30,062 nucleotides of DNA from Rhodospirillales bacterium. GTDB taxonomy: Bacteria > Pseudomonadota > Alphaproteobacteria > Acetobacterales > Acetobacteraceae. The translations under genes and the position numbers were made by a program. The stretch is taken from the NCBI GenBank assembly GCA_903644035.1, contig CAHJXG010000390.1, positions 1 through 30,062 on the forward strand, given 5' to 3'. How positions within the stretch are numbered: position 1 is the first letter of the stretch; the number at the start of each line of letters is the position of its first letter. A model generated the notes under the pieces. That model saw nothing but the letters and a program-made list of their open reading frames with translations, did not search any database and was not told the origin of the DNA. Shown in pieces: positions 5,933 through 13,540 of this stretch.

Positions 5933-7768
5933 CTAATTATAGGGCAAATTATAATCAGGCAGATCTTTGGCTTCGGCTGGAATCCCAAGTAGATAGCCCT
6001 GCATGCAATCGCAGCCGAGAGTGCGCAACAGGTCAAGCTGCTCTGCCGTTTCCACACCTTCGGCAATAACCTTGAAGCCACAGACTTTCCCGAAACTGAT
6101 CACGGCACCCAGGATAGTTGTGCCATCCGGGCCTGCGGCCAGAAAAGACCGATCGATTTTGATCGAGCTGAATGGCGCAGAACGGAGGGTGGCAAAATTG
6201 GCATAGCCGGTCCCGAAATCATCCAGCCAGAGTTCAATGCCGAGCGCCCGCAGTCCTTGCATCGTACCCTGAACCACGAGTGACCGGTCCAGCAGCACAC
6301 CTTCGGTGACCTCGATGATCAAGCGCTCTGGAGGCAAGCCAGTCTCGGCGAGGATTGAGGTGATCGTCGCGACAAGGTCGGGCTGGCTGAAATTGAGAGG
6401 CGAGAGGTTCACGCTGACCTGGGTCTGGCCATCCCAGCTCGCCGCCTCAGCGCAGGCTCGGCGCAGCACCCAAGCACTCAGTGGCACTATGAAACCACTG
6501 TCCTCGGCCGCAGGAATGAACTCCGCAGGGGAAACATTGCCGCGAATGAGATCGTTCCATCTCAGCAGCGCCTCATAGGCGATGATGTCTGTCGTGGCGC
6601 AGTCACAGACTGGCTGATAGGCCAGGTGCAGCCGCCCCGATTGCAGTGCTGCACGCAAGTCGCCGACCATCGACGCGGCCGTACGGAGGGCGCCAAGGCC
6701 GTCGTTCGGACCCTCTGGCCCACACGACTTGTCGATCACCACGCGGCGGTGGACCGGGTTGCGCCGTGGCTGGGCGTCATACAGATGTGGGATGGCTGAG
6801 CTGCTGTGCTTCGCCACATAAAGCGCGCTATCCGCATGGGACATCAGCGCGTCTGCCGCATCGGCGTGATCAGGCGCGCACGCGACACCGATACTGGCGC
6901 CGATGCTGGCTGGCCCGAATATGCCAAGGTCGTACTCGCACCGTAGCGTGTCACCGATGCGCGTTGCGATGGCCAATGCTTCCGTCACCTCCGTTTGCGG
7001 CAGCAGGACTGCGAACTCGTCACCGCCAAGACGAGCTGGACTGTCGTTGTCACGCAAGTTCATGCGCAGGCGATCTGCGACTTGGCGCAGCAACATGTCT
7101 CCCGCTGTGTGGCCCAGCCTGTCGTTCACCAGCTTGAACCCGTCGAGATCGAGGCAGATCAGGGTACAGGAGCCGCCCTGTTGAACGGCGGCCAACTCGT
7201 GTTCCAGCCGTTCTCCAAAGAGCACCCGGTTCGGGAGCTGCGTCAGCGCGTCGTGCTCCGCCATGAACTTGATTTGCATCTCTGCGCGCCGGCGCTCGGT
7301 GATATCCTCATAGGTCGCGACCCAGCCGCCATCCAGGAGAGGCTGGTGCGAGATGGCGATCAACCGTCCGTCGCCCAACTCTTGGATGAACGTGCCAGGT
7401 TGCCGCTGATTGATGAACATCTTCCGCTTGCGCCAGACCTGATCAGTGGTCTGACCGGGATAGTTGCCGATGGCGATGCTGTTTGCCAACATGTCCCGAA
7501 AAGACATCCCAATGCGCAACGTCGCCATCGGCTGATTGTAGATCCGGCAAAACTGTTCATTAACCAGCTGCAAGCGGTCTTGTGCGTCATAGAGGCAGAT
7601 GCCGTGCGACATGTTGGTCACGGCCTGCTCGAAACGTTGCCGGAAGCTTCCAGGGCGGGCGAAACGCCAGTAGAGGTCGGAGCGTATGACCGACATGATG
7701 CGGCCGAACTGCACCGAGAACGCCTTAATCAGCATCATGGGCCGTCGCGAATGAGCAGGTTTAACCAT
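5933..7768 (-). CDS. PAS-GGDEF-EAL bifunctional cyclic-di-GMP enzyme
   Basis: This is a 611-residue protein. A PAS sensor covers ~45-160. The GGDEF domain follows (starting HDALTQLPNR at 172), with intact GGDEF at 248-252 and the inhibitory RxxD site (Arg239-Asp242) five residues before it. The EAL domain has Glu399-Ala-Leu and the usual metal-site landmarks: NLSPLNF, EVTEG, LDDFGTGYAN, IKIDRSF, VIAEGVET, MQGYLLG. All signature residues are present, so both diguanylate cyclase and phosphodiesterase activity are possible. No membrane segment is evident, so it is probably cytoplasmic. The start at 7768 has a weak ribosome site; the Met at residue 11, 12 or 25 could also serve. The last base of its TAG stop belongs to the IS5 end. 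Confidence 0.93.
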   Translation of the reverse strand: MVKPAHSRRPMMLIKAFSVQFGRIMSVIRSDLYWRFARPGSFRQRFEQAVTNMSHGICLYDAQDRLQLVNEQFCRIYNQPMATLRIGMSFRDMLANSIAIGNYPGQTTDQVWRKRKMFINQRQPGTFIQELGDGRLIAISHQPLLDGGWVATYEDITERRRAEMQIKFMAEHDALTQLPNRVLFGERLEHELAAVQQGGSCTLICLDLDGFKLVNDRLGHTAGDMLLRQVADRLRMNLRDNDSPARLGGDEFAVLLPQTEVTEALAIATRIGDTLRCEYDLGIFGPASIGASIGVACAPDHADAADALMSHADSALYVAKHSSSAIPHLYDAQPRRNPVHRRVVIDKSCGPEGPNDGLGALRTAASMVGDLRAALQSGRLHLAYQPVCDCATTDIIAYEALLRWNDLIRGNVSPAEFIPAAEDSGFIVPLSAWVLRRACAEAASWDGQTQVSVNLSPLNFSQPDLVATITSILAETGLPPERLIIEVTEGVLLDRSLVVQGTMQGLRALGIELWLDDFGTGYANFATLRSAPFSSIKIDRSFLAAGPDGTTILGAVISFGKVCGFKVIAEGVETAEQLDLLRTLGCDCMQGYLLGIPAEAKDLPDYNLPYN

Positions 7769-7792
7769 GACAGTGCCAGGACGGGACCGCAG

Positions 7793-7822
7793 TTTCTAGA
7801 ACGGCCGGTGAACTGATTTCAA
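7793..7822 (-). promoter_or_regulatory. Weak candidate promoter for the GGDEF-EAL gene
   Basis: On the minus strand TTGAAA (7822-7817) and TAGAAA (7798-7793) are 18 bp apart, 25 bp before the start codon at 7768. Matches are partial; called by eye. Confidence 0.2.
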
Positions 7823-7964
7823 GCTGGATAATGTTATCATTAGTTCTATGTAATTGGCTGAATTATCGCTTATGCCAGGACTCAGTATCCATCTGGAAAC
7901 AGCTTGAGCATTGGCAGCGGGTTGTGTTTTGGTCGGCGTTGCCTCGACCTGACCAAGCGTTGTG

Positions 7965-8250
7965 ATGTGGACTGCCGAGAACCGTGCTCGCTATGGCCAC
8001 AGCACGCTGCGCTATCTCTCCGACCTGCTTCACGCCGAGTGGGCGCGGGTGGCGCCCCTGATCCCGCCCACCAAGCGCGGCGGCAACAAGCGCGCGGTGG
8101 GATTGGGACGGCCCCTTGGGGCGCATCCACCATGCGCTGCAGGTGCAATGCCGCGAGCGGTCGGGCTGCGACGCCAGCCCGACCGCTGCGGTGATCGACA
8201 GCCAAAGCGTGAAGGGCGCCGAAAAGGGGGTGGCGCATAGACCCGCCGGG
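7965..8250 (+). pseudogene. Second IS5-family transposase remnant
   Basis: The ATG at 7965 starts MWTAENRARYGHSTLRYLSD, then EWARVAPLIPPTKRGGNKR, the N-terminus of a common IS5-group transposase. About 60 codons are then deleted. In another frame, DWDGPLGRIHHALQVQCRER and then AVIDSQSVKGAEKG (first catalytic Asp) follow. The sequence then ends. It is a different IS5 subtype from the element at 99-5933. No ends were identified. Confidence 0.75.
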
Positions 8251-8311
8251 CCAGCTGTTTAGTCCCAGGGCTTGATGGTGCAATCTTCCCGCGTGAGTGG
8301 AAGGAAGCGCT

Positions 8312-8910
8312 ATGGGCCAGGTTCTCCACGGCAGCGCCACAACGACAGCGGCAGTCCGTGGAACGATACAGCATGGTCAGGAAAGCCTGAGGGGCCTCAC
8401 CAAGCGCTGCGGCATCAACCCCTAGACCGTCGCCAAGTGGCGAGCCGCAGCTCCGTCCAGGACCGACCGGGCCGAAGCAGGCGCAGCCCACCGTGCTGTC
8501 CGTAGATCGAGAGCGCCGCTCCGGGCAAGCACAAGTTCAAGGCCTGTCCGCTCGGCTACGTCCACATCGACACCGCTGAAGTGCAAACCGCCCAGGGCAG
8601 GCTCCATCTTCTGGTTGCCATCGACCGGGTCACCAAGTCCGCCTTTGTCGAACTGCACGAGAAGGCCTCGCAGCGCATCGCCGGAGGCTTCCTGCGCGCC
8701 CACGCGTTCAAATACGCCTGTGCACAGAACGACATCGATCACCGCCTTACCGAGCCGCGCCAACCTTGGATCAAAGGCCAGGTCGAACGCGTGAACCGGA
8801 CGCTCAAGGGTCCCACCCCAAACGAAACCATCTGCAGAATCTGGACATCCGAACCAAAACGATTCACCCTCAACCCGCTCCACCAAATGCCGGGACCAAA
8901 CATCCAGCCG
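8312..8910 (+). pseudogene. IS481-family transposase remnant
   Basis: The ATG at 8312 begins MGQVLHGSATTTAAVRGTIQ, the standard start of IS481-type transposases, and GLTKRCGINP is followed by a stop. After deletions, FKACPLGYVHIDTAEVQTAQ, then VAIDRVTKSAFVELHEKA (rve integrase core Asp), then HRLTEPRQPWIKGQVERVNR (Glu motif) follow. The WTSEPKRFTLNPLHQMPG tail ends near 8910. The N-terminal frame is interrupted and two internal segments are missing. It lies 95 bp upstream of the GntR gene. Confidence 0.78.
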
Positions 8911-9005
8911 TCGACTTGGCGGAGCAAATCGCCTGGCTGAGCGGGGGCCAAGTGTCGGGTTCACGCCACCAGGGCCGTCAGGGCGGCTCGACGTGAGGAG
9001 GGGAG

Positions 9006-9731
9006 ATGTCTTTGGCCCGAGGGATTGCCGACAAAGCCCCTAGTGCCGAGGCGCACCGGACCCTTGGGCAGCAGGTTCACGGCCGGTTGCAGGACACGAT
9101 CCTGAACGGGCATCTGCTGCCGGGGACAAAACTGACTCTGCGAGGACTGGCCACATCCCTGAACACGAGCATACAGCCAGTTCGCGAGGCCGTCGGCCGG
9201 CTTGCCGCCGATGGCGCGCTGCACGCCACACCCAACCGCTCGATCCTGGTTCCCACTCTGACACGTCCCGAGCTTGACGACCTGAACTCGACCCGCGTGC
9301 TGGTGGAAGGAGAGGCGGCGGCGCGCTTCGCAGAACACGCCTCCGAAGAGGATCTGGCGACTTTGTCACAGACGACCGACGAGCTTCGCCGCGCCTACGA
9401 GGCTTTGGACGTGGTCAAGATCGTTACCAGCCTTCAGTCGTGGGGACTGCGGATCGCGCGCGCCTCATCGTCTGAGGTGCTGGGGTCGGCGATCTTTGCC
9501 CTGAGATTGCGCCTGGGTCCGCATCTCGCCGAGGCCATGTCGGCGCCCGTGGCATTCGATCCCGATTTCCTGCAGTTTACCGTGCACATTAACCACGAGA
9601 TGGTTCTGGCATTTCGTGACCGCGATTCCGTCAGGGCGCGCGACTTACGCCGGGCCGACATCATGACGTTCCAACGCTACCTCTATCAAAGGCTTGGCTT
9701 CCCGCACCGGGTGCCTGCGGTTGGCAGCTAG
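9006..9731 (+). CDS. GntR-family (FadR/FCD-type) transcriptional regulator
   Basis: This is a 241-residue regulator. The N-terminal winged helix covers ~20-85: VHGRLQDTILNGHLLPGTKL, then LATSLNTSIQPVREAVGRL, the GntR recognition helix region. An all-helical FCD-type ligand domain follows (LNSTRVLVEGEAAARFAEHA). The start at 9006 is set by AGGAG at 8996-9000. It is convergent with the class III aminotransferase, with only 3 bp between the stops. GntR/FCD proteins bind short palindromes with GT...AC half sites; three TGTGATCACA sites nearby (11167, 11261, 13387) fit that form. I infer that it controls the aminotransferases and perhaps the siderophore receptor. The effector is unknown, probably a carboxylate. 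Confidence 0.88.
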   Translation: MSLARGIADKAPSAEAHRTLGQQVHGRLQDTILNGHLLPGTKLTLRGLATSLNTSIQPVREAVGRLAADGALHATPNRSILVPTLTRPELDDLNSTRVLVEGEAAARFAEHASEEDLATLSQTTDELRRAYEALDVVKIVTSLQSWGLRIARASSSEVLGSAIFALRLRLGPHLAEAMSAPVAFDPDFLQFTVHINHEMVLAFRDRDSVRARDLRRADIMTFQRYLYQRLGFPHRVPAVGS

Positions 9732-9734
9732 CCG

Positions 9735-11105
9735 TTACGGTAGCGTCGGGATGCTTCCCAGCACCCGATCGAGCGCCCTCGTCAGCCGTGAGAACAGCTC
9801 CTCGATCTCCGGTTTCGTGATGATCAGCGGTGGCGAGAGCACCAGGCAATTCGCCAGCGGCCTCACGATGAGGCCGGCATCCAGCCCGGCCTGGTAGACC
9901 TGCGCCGGCAACCGGCCGACCTGCAGCGAGGCCGCGGCGGCGCCTTCGCCGGGCTGCTGCAACTGCACTGCACCGAGCAGACCGAAGCAGCGGGTGGCCG
10001 CAACCAGCGGGTGGCCGTTCAGGGCCGCCAGGCCGCGCTGCCAGGCCGGCATGATCGCGCGAACATGGCCGACGATGTCGCGCCGTTCGTAGATCTCAAT
10101 CGTCTTGAGCGCGACGGCAGCCGCGACCGGATGGGCGTGGTAGGTGCCGCCATGGGCGAACCAGCCCTTCTCGTTGCTGTCATGCTCGAGGCGGTCGTAG
10201 AACTCCCCCGACATCATGATGGCCGAGATCGGCTGATAGGTGCTCGACAGCGCTTTCAAGGAGGTCATGCAATCGGGCTTGATGTCGAGCGTCTGCGTGC
10301 CCCAGAACTGGCCCGTGCGGCCAAAGCCGGTCACCACCTCGTCGACCACAAGCAGGATGCCGTAGCTGTCGAGGACGGCCTTCATCTTGGCGAAGTATCC
10401 GGCAGGCGGGACATACATGCCGGCCGACACCGAGACCGGCTCGGCGAAGAGGGCTGCAACCGTATCGGGGCCGGCTTCTTCGATGACCGCCTTGAGCTCC
10501 GCCGCGAGCCGGTCGCCATAGGCTGCCTCGCTCTCGCCAGGCTGTGCGCCGCCGGGCCAGTTGGGATGGCTGACATGAAGGCACTCGTCGGTCGGCACCG
10601 CGAAGGACCGATGCAGGTCGGAGCCGCCTCCAAGCCCGGTCAACTGGACGGTGCTGCCGTGGTAGCTCGACCAGCGGCTGATGATCTTGCGCCGCCGCGG
10701 CTGGCCTGAGAAGCCGTTCGCGTACCAGATGAACTTGATCAGGTGGTCGTTCGCTTCGGAGCCGGTCGTGGCGAAGGTGACATGGGTGCGCGGCATCGGC
10801 GAGAGGGCGGCGAGCCGCTCCGCCAGCTCCATCACGGCCGGCACCGTGCGGTCGATCGCGGACGGGTACATCGGCAAGGCCCGCATCTGCGTGATGGCGG
10901 GCTCGATCAGCTCCTCGTCGCTGTAACCGAGGGCGACGCAGTAGAACGACGAGACTGCCTCAATGTAGTCGCGGCCTCGCTCGTCGAAGACCTTGATGCC
11001 GCGCCCGGCCGTCAGCACCAGCGGCCGCTTCGAGCGCAGCCGCTTCAGGTCGCTGAAACCCAGCATCAGGCTGTCGTTCCGGTAGTTCTGCTGGAGATGC
11101 GCCAT
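9735..11105 (-). CDS. Class III (omega) aminotransferase
   Basis: This is a 456-residue, full-length, PLP-dependent fold-type-I enzyme that should transfer an amino group from an amine or omega-amino acid to a keto acid in the cytoplasm. Landmarks are the GSEAND phosphate-binding loop (115-120), SYHGSTVQLTGLGG, and VVDEVVTGFGRTG with the PLP-contacting Asp255. Lys284 in TSLKALSSTYQPIS is the Schiff-base lysine, and GGTYHAHPVAAA follows. The start at 11105 has GGGAG 8-12 bases upstream. It is divergent from a class IV aminotransferase, with 210 bp between them carrying two identical palindromes. The motif set fits pyruvate-dependent amine transaminases; the substrate cannot be read from the sequence. 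Confidence 0.9.
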   Translation of the reverse strand: MAHLQQNYRNDSLMLGFSDLKRLRSKRPLVLTAGRGIKVFDERGRDYIEAVSSFYCVALGYSDEELIEPAITQMRALPMYPSAIDRTVPAVMELAERLAALSPMPRTHVTFATTGSEANDHLIKFIWYANGFSGQPRRRKIISRWSSYHGSTVQLTGLGGGSDLHRSFAVPTDECLHVSHPNWPGGAQPGESEAAYGDRLAAELKAVIEEAGPDTVAALFAEPVSVSAGMYVPPAGYFAKMKAVLDSYGILLVVDEVVTGFGRTGQFWGTQTLDIKPDCMTSLKALSSTYQPISAIMMSGEFYDRLEHDSNEKGWFAHGGTYHAHPVAAAVALKTIEIYERRDIVGHVRAIMPAWQRGLAALNGHPLVAATRCFGLLGAVQLQQPGEGAAAASLQVGRLPAQVYQAGLDAGLIVRPLANCLVLSPPLIITKPEIEELFSRLTRALDRVLGSIPTLP

Positions 11106-11166
11106 ATTGTTTCTCCCTCATCCCTCGGCCGAGGAACCAACGCAGCCGATTTGGCCATGAGCCCAT

Positions 11167-11176
11167 TGTGATCACA
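11167..11176. promoter_or_regulatory. Palindromic operator TGTGATCACA, copy 1
   Basis: Perfect 10-bp palindrome, wider context TTGTGATCACATCAT. It lies 61 bp upstream of the class III aminotransferase start, in the divergent promoter region. Form (GT-4-AC) agrees with GntR/FadR-type operators. Confidence 0.6.
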
Positions 11177-11260
11177 TCATCCGGCGGAGGCTTTATCGAG
11201 GGTTTTGGGTGAGAGTTTTTAGCACGTGCCACTTGACATGGCCACGAGCATGTCGCGTGA

Positions 11261-11270
11261 TGTGATCACA
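11261..11270. promoter_or_regulatory. Palindromic operator TGTGATCACA, copy 2
   Basis: Identical core to copy 1, context GTGATGTGATCACATTTG. It is 45 bp upstream of the class IV aminotransferase start. The offset to copy 1 is 94 bp, about nine helical turns, so both would face the same side of the DNA. Confidence 0.6.
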
Positions 11271-11315
11271 TTTGGGCGCTCCTCGGTCGAGGCCCACGGG
11301 AACAGGAGAGCGGCG

Positions 11316-12245
11316 ATGGAGATGTCCGTGGCGCGGGACGTGGACTGGACGAAGGGTGCCGCGTATCTCGACGGCGCGTTCATGGCGGTCGCCGACGCGA
11401 AGCTCTCGATCGTAGAATGGGGCTATCGCCGCTCGGACGCCACCTATGACGTCGTCAGTGTCTGGGACGGCGCGTTCTTCCGGCTCGACGACCACCTCAC
11501 GCGGTTCCGCGCCTCGATCGAGGCCATGCGTTTCACGCCCAAGGAAAGCGACGCGGACATCCGCGCGATCCTGCATCAGATCGTCCGGTTGTCGGGCTTG
11601 CGCAACGCCTACGTCGCGATGGACTGCATCCGCGGCCGGCCAAGCCCCGGCCAACGCTACCACCCAGTCAATGCGCGCAGCTATCTGGCCGCCTTCGCAA
11701 TTCCTTACGTCTGGCAGATGAAGCCCGATGTGATCGCGCGCGGCGCGCACATGATCATCGCCTCAACGCCGCGCATCCCGGATGTGTGTCTCGATACCCG
11801 CATCAAGAACTTCCATTGGGCGGACATGACAGCGGCGATGTTCGAGGCCGAGGAGAAAGGCGCCGACAACCCGATCCTGCTCGACCTCGACGGCAACGTC
11901 ACCGAAGGACCCGGCTACAACATCTTTTGCGTCGCGGACGGCAAGGTCGCGACCGCCGATCGCAATGTGCTGCACGGCGTCAGCCGGCTGAGCGCAATCG
12001 ACCTCTGCGCCGAACTCGGGTTGCCCTGCGAGGCACGCGCGATCCCGGTCGCCGAGTTCCGCGAGGCTGACGAGATCTTCGCGACGAGCACGGCAGGCGG
12101 GATCATTCCCATCACCAGGCTCGACGGGCGCATCCTCGGCAATGACCGCCCGGGTCCGATCTCGGAGCGGTTGCGCGAAGCCTATTGGGCCAAGCGGCAG
12201 GCAGGCTGGCATGCCGAGGCGGTCGACTACGGCACCGCCGGCTGA
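11316..12245 (+). CDS. Fold-type-IV aminotransferase, (R)-amine transaminase-like
   Basis: I chose the ATG at 11316 because AGGAGA lies 7 bases upstream; the open frame reaches further back across the operator but looks non-coding there. The product is 309 aa and PLP-dependent. Lys164 in TRIKNFHWADM is the Schiff-base lysine, and Glu197 in VTEGPGYNIF and the TSTAGGIIPITRLDG loop complete the site. The stretch RRSDATYDVVSVWDGAFFRL (39-58), followed by DDHLTRF, and AIPYVWQMKPDV closely resemble known (R)-selective amine transaminases such as the Aspergillus terreus enzyme, more than branched-chain or D-alanine aminotransferases. Role inferred: deaminating an (R)-amine or D-configured amino acid. 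It probably forms an operon with the binding protein 55 bp downstream. Confidence 0.85.
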   Translation: MEMSVARDVDWTKGAAYLDGAFMAVADAKLSIVEWGYRRSDATYDVVSVWDGAFFRLDDHLTRFRASIEAMRFTPKESDADIRAILHQIVRLSGLRNAYVAMDCIRGRPSPGQRYHPVNARSYLAAFAIPYVWQMKPDVIARGAHMIIASTPRIPDVCLDTRIKNFHWADMTAAMFEAEEKGADNPILLDLDGNVTEGPGYNIFCVADGKVATADRNVLHGVSRLSAIDLCAELGLPCEARAIPVAEFREADEIFATSTAGGIIPITRLDGRILGNDRPGPISERLREAYWAKRQAGWHAEAVDYGTAG

Positions 12246-12300
12246 ACTCGGGGCGACACGCCTCGCATCCCAATTCTGCCTCGAACGGGGTGATCGGATT

Positions 12301-13107
12301 ATGATGGACCTGCGGAGAATGGCTGTCGCGGCGGCGCTCGCCGTTTGCGGACTGGGTGCCCCCGGCATGTCCGCGGAAGCCCAGGTGAAAAGCGTGACGC
12401 TCGATGCGGTCAAGAAGCGCGGCGAGATGATCTGCGGCGTCGACACCGGCATTCCCGGGTTTGCGTTCCAGGACTCGGCAGGCAAATGGAAAGGCTTCGA
12501 TGTGGCTTATTGCCGGGCCATCGCGGCGGCGGTGCTCGGCGATGCCGAGAGGGTCAAATATGTCGGCGTGACCGCCAAGGTATGTTTCACGGTGCTGCAG
12601 TCGGGCGAGGTCGACGTCCTGGTCCGCGACTCCACGCTGACCTTCTCGCGTGACACACAGCTCAACCTGTCGCTCGTCACGGTGAACTTCTATGCCGGGC
12701 AGGCCTTCATGGCGAAGAAGAGCCTGAAGGTCGCCTCGACGAAAGAGTTGAACGGCGCCACCATCTGCATGCTGACCGGCGCCACCCTCGAACTCAACAT
12801 CGTCGATTACGGCGCAGCCAACGGGATCAAAATCAACTCGCTGCTGTTCGACAAGCCGGAAAAGGCCTTCGCGGCGGCAGAGGCAGGCCGGTGCGACGGC
12901 TATTCCGACGATTCAGGCAGCGTGGCGGCGGCGCGCTCGACCATGTCGGATCACGCGCAGCGGTTCGACCCAAATACGCTCAAGACCAAGCTCCATGCGG
13001 CGGTCCTGTCGAATGTGCCCGATCAGGTCGGTCATTCCAGCCAGGCAGTGAGGCCCTTCACGCGTCCGCTCGACAATGCCCCCGTGTCGTGCGGCTCACC
13101 AGAATAG
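12301..13107 (+). pseudogene. Amino-acid ABC transporter binding protein (AapJ/GltI-like), truncated
   Basis: ATG at 12301 gives a signal peptide (MDLRRMAVAAALAVCGLGA, cut near SAEA) and a periplasmic binding domain: LDAVKKRGEMICGVDTGIPG, FAFQDSAGKWKGFDVAYCRA, LQSGEVDVLVRD, AEAGRCDGYSDDSG. Similarity to general L-amino-acid binding proteins stops at about residue 217 (MSD, near 12951); the family is about 340 aa. The last ~50 codons to the stop at 13107 are unrelated sequence, and no permease or ATPase gene follows. I therefore call it a truncated, probably inactive gene. Before the break it would have supplied amino acids to the adjacent transaminase pathway. Confidence 0.75.
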
Positions 13108-13386
13108 TGCTGAGGGCCAGCCGTGACACCGGATCGACCCAAGCGGTCGACGACAAGCTGATGTCCCTCCGCGACTATGAGCATGTCCCCGGACCTGATG
13201 AATCTCGATCCTGAGATCGATTTGGCTTAGGCCGAGCGGGGCAGGCTCCGACGTATTGGTGCTGCGGGCACGTCACCGGATCAGGCTGAAGCCGTCTGAC
13301 CCGGACGCGCTCTCGTGCGGCGGACTCAATCCTGGCGGCGTCTAAGGGTTGCGGCGCATGTGCGTCCTGCTGCACATCCCACTCGA
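13108..13386. other. Non-coding stretch without recognised features
   Basis: Short frames exist on both strands, but none looks like a protein. Together with the foreign 3' end of the binding-protein frame (from ~12952) this may be the scar of a deletion or a decayed mobile element; no ends or transposase motifs were found. Confidence 0.5.
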
Positions 13387-13396
13387 TGTGATCACA
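13387..13396. promoter_or_regulatory. Palindromic operator TGTGATCACA, copy 3
   Basis: Context CGATGTGATCACATCAT shares 15 bp with copy 1 or 2 flanks. It is 145 bp before the siderophore receptor start and 8 bp from a Fur-like box. It suggests that the GntR regulator at 9006 also reaches this promoter. Confidence 0.5.
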
Positions 13397-13404
13397 TCAT
13401 GTCT

Positions 13405-13425
13405 TGCGAATGACTCTTATTCGCA
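13405..13425. promoter_or_regulatory. Fur-like iron box
   Basis: A 21-bp imperfect palindrome with arms TGCGAAT and ATTCGCA around a 7-bp centre. This form is typical of Fur boxes before siderophore receptor genes. It is followed by the TonB receptor at 13541, which supports iron repression. Confidence 0.55.
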
Positions 13426-13540
13426 TTAAAGTCAGCTCAGTGATGGACGCTGAAGAATCGTGGACGCCTGCTCCTGCAATGCGCTGCCGACGCGGCACGG
13501 GCCGCCCATCAAACCACCCCGAGAGGACACTCGATTCAAG

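Larger units (their letters stand above)
99..5933 (+). mobile_element. IS5-family (IS427-like) element, interrupted by a 5.2-kb insertion
   Basis: The ends are inverted repeats: GGCCCTGTTAGCACCTGA at 99-116 and its near-complement at 5916-5933, with 17 of 18 positions matching. Each end is flanked by TA (97-98 and 5934-5935), which fits the 2-bp duplication known for the IS427 group of IS5. Between the ends lie the first ~40 codons of an IS5-type transposase and, after 5.2 kb of foreign DNA, its C-terminal part. The middle of the transposase is missing, so the element is dead. It sits precisely in the stop codon of the GGDEF-EAL gene. Confidence 0.8.

Noticed and set aside
11167..11270. TGTGATCACA as CRP/cAMP sites
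   Set aside because: CRP sites need TGTGA-6 bp-TCACA; here the halves touch with no spacer, and a GntR gene lies in the block.
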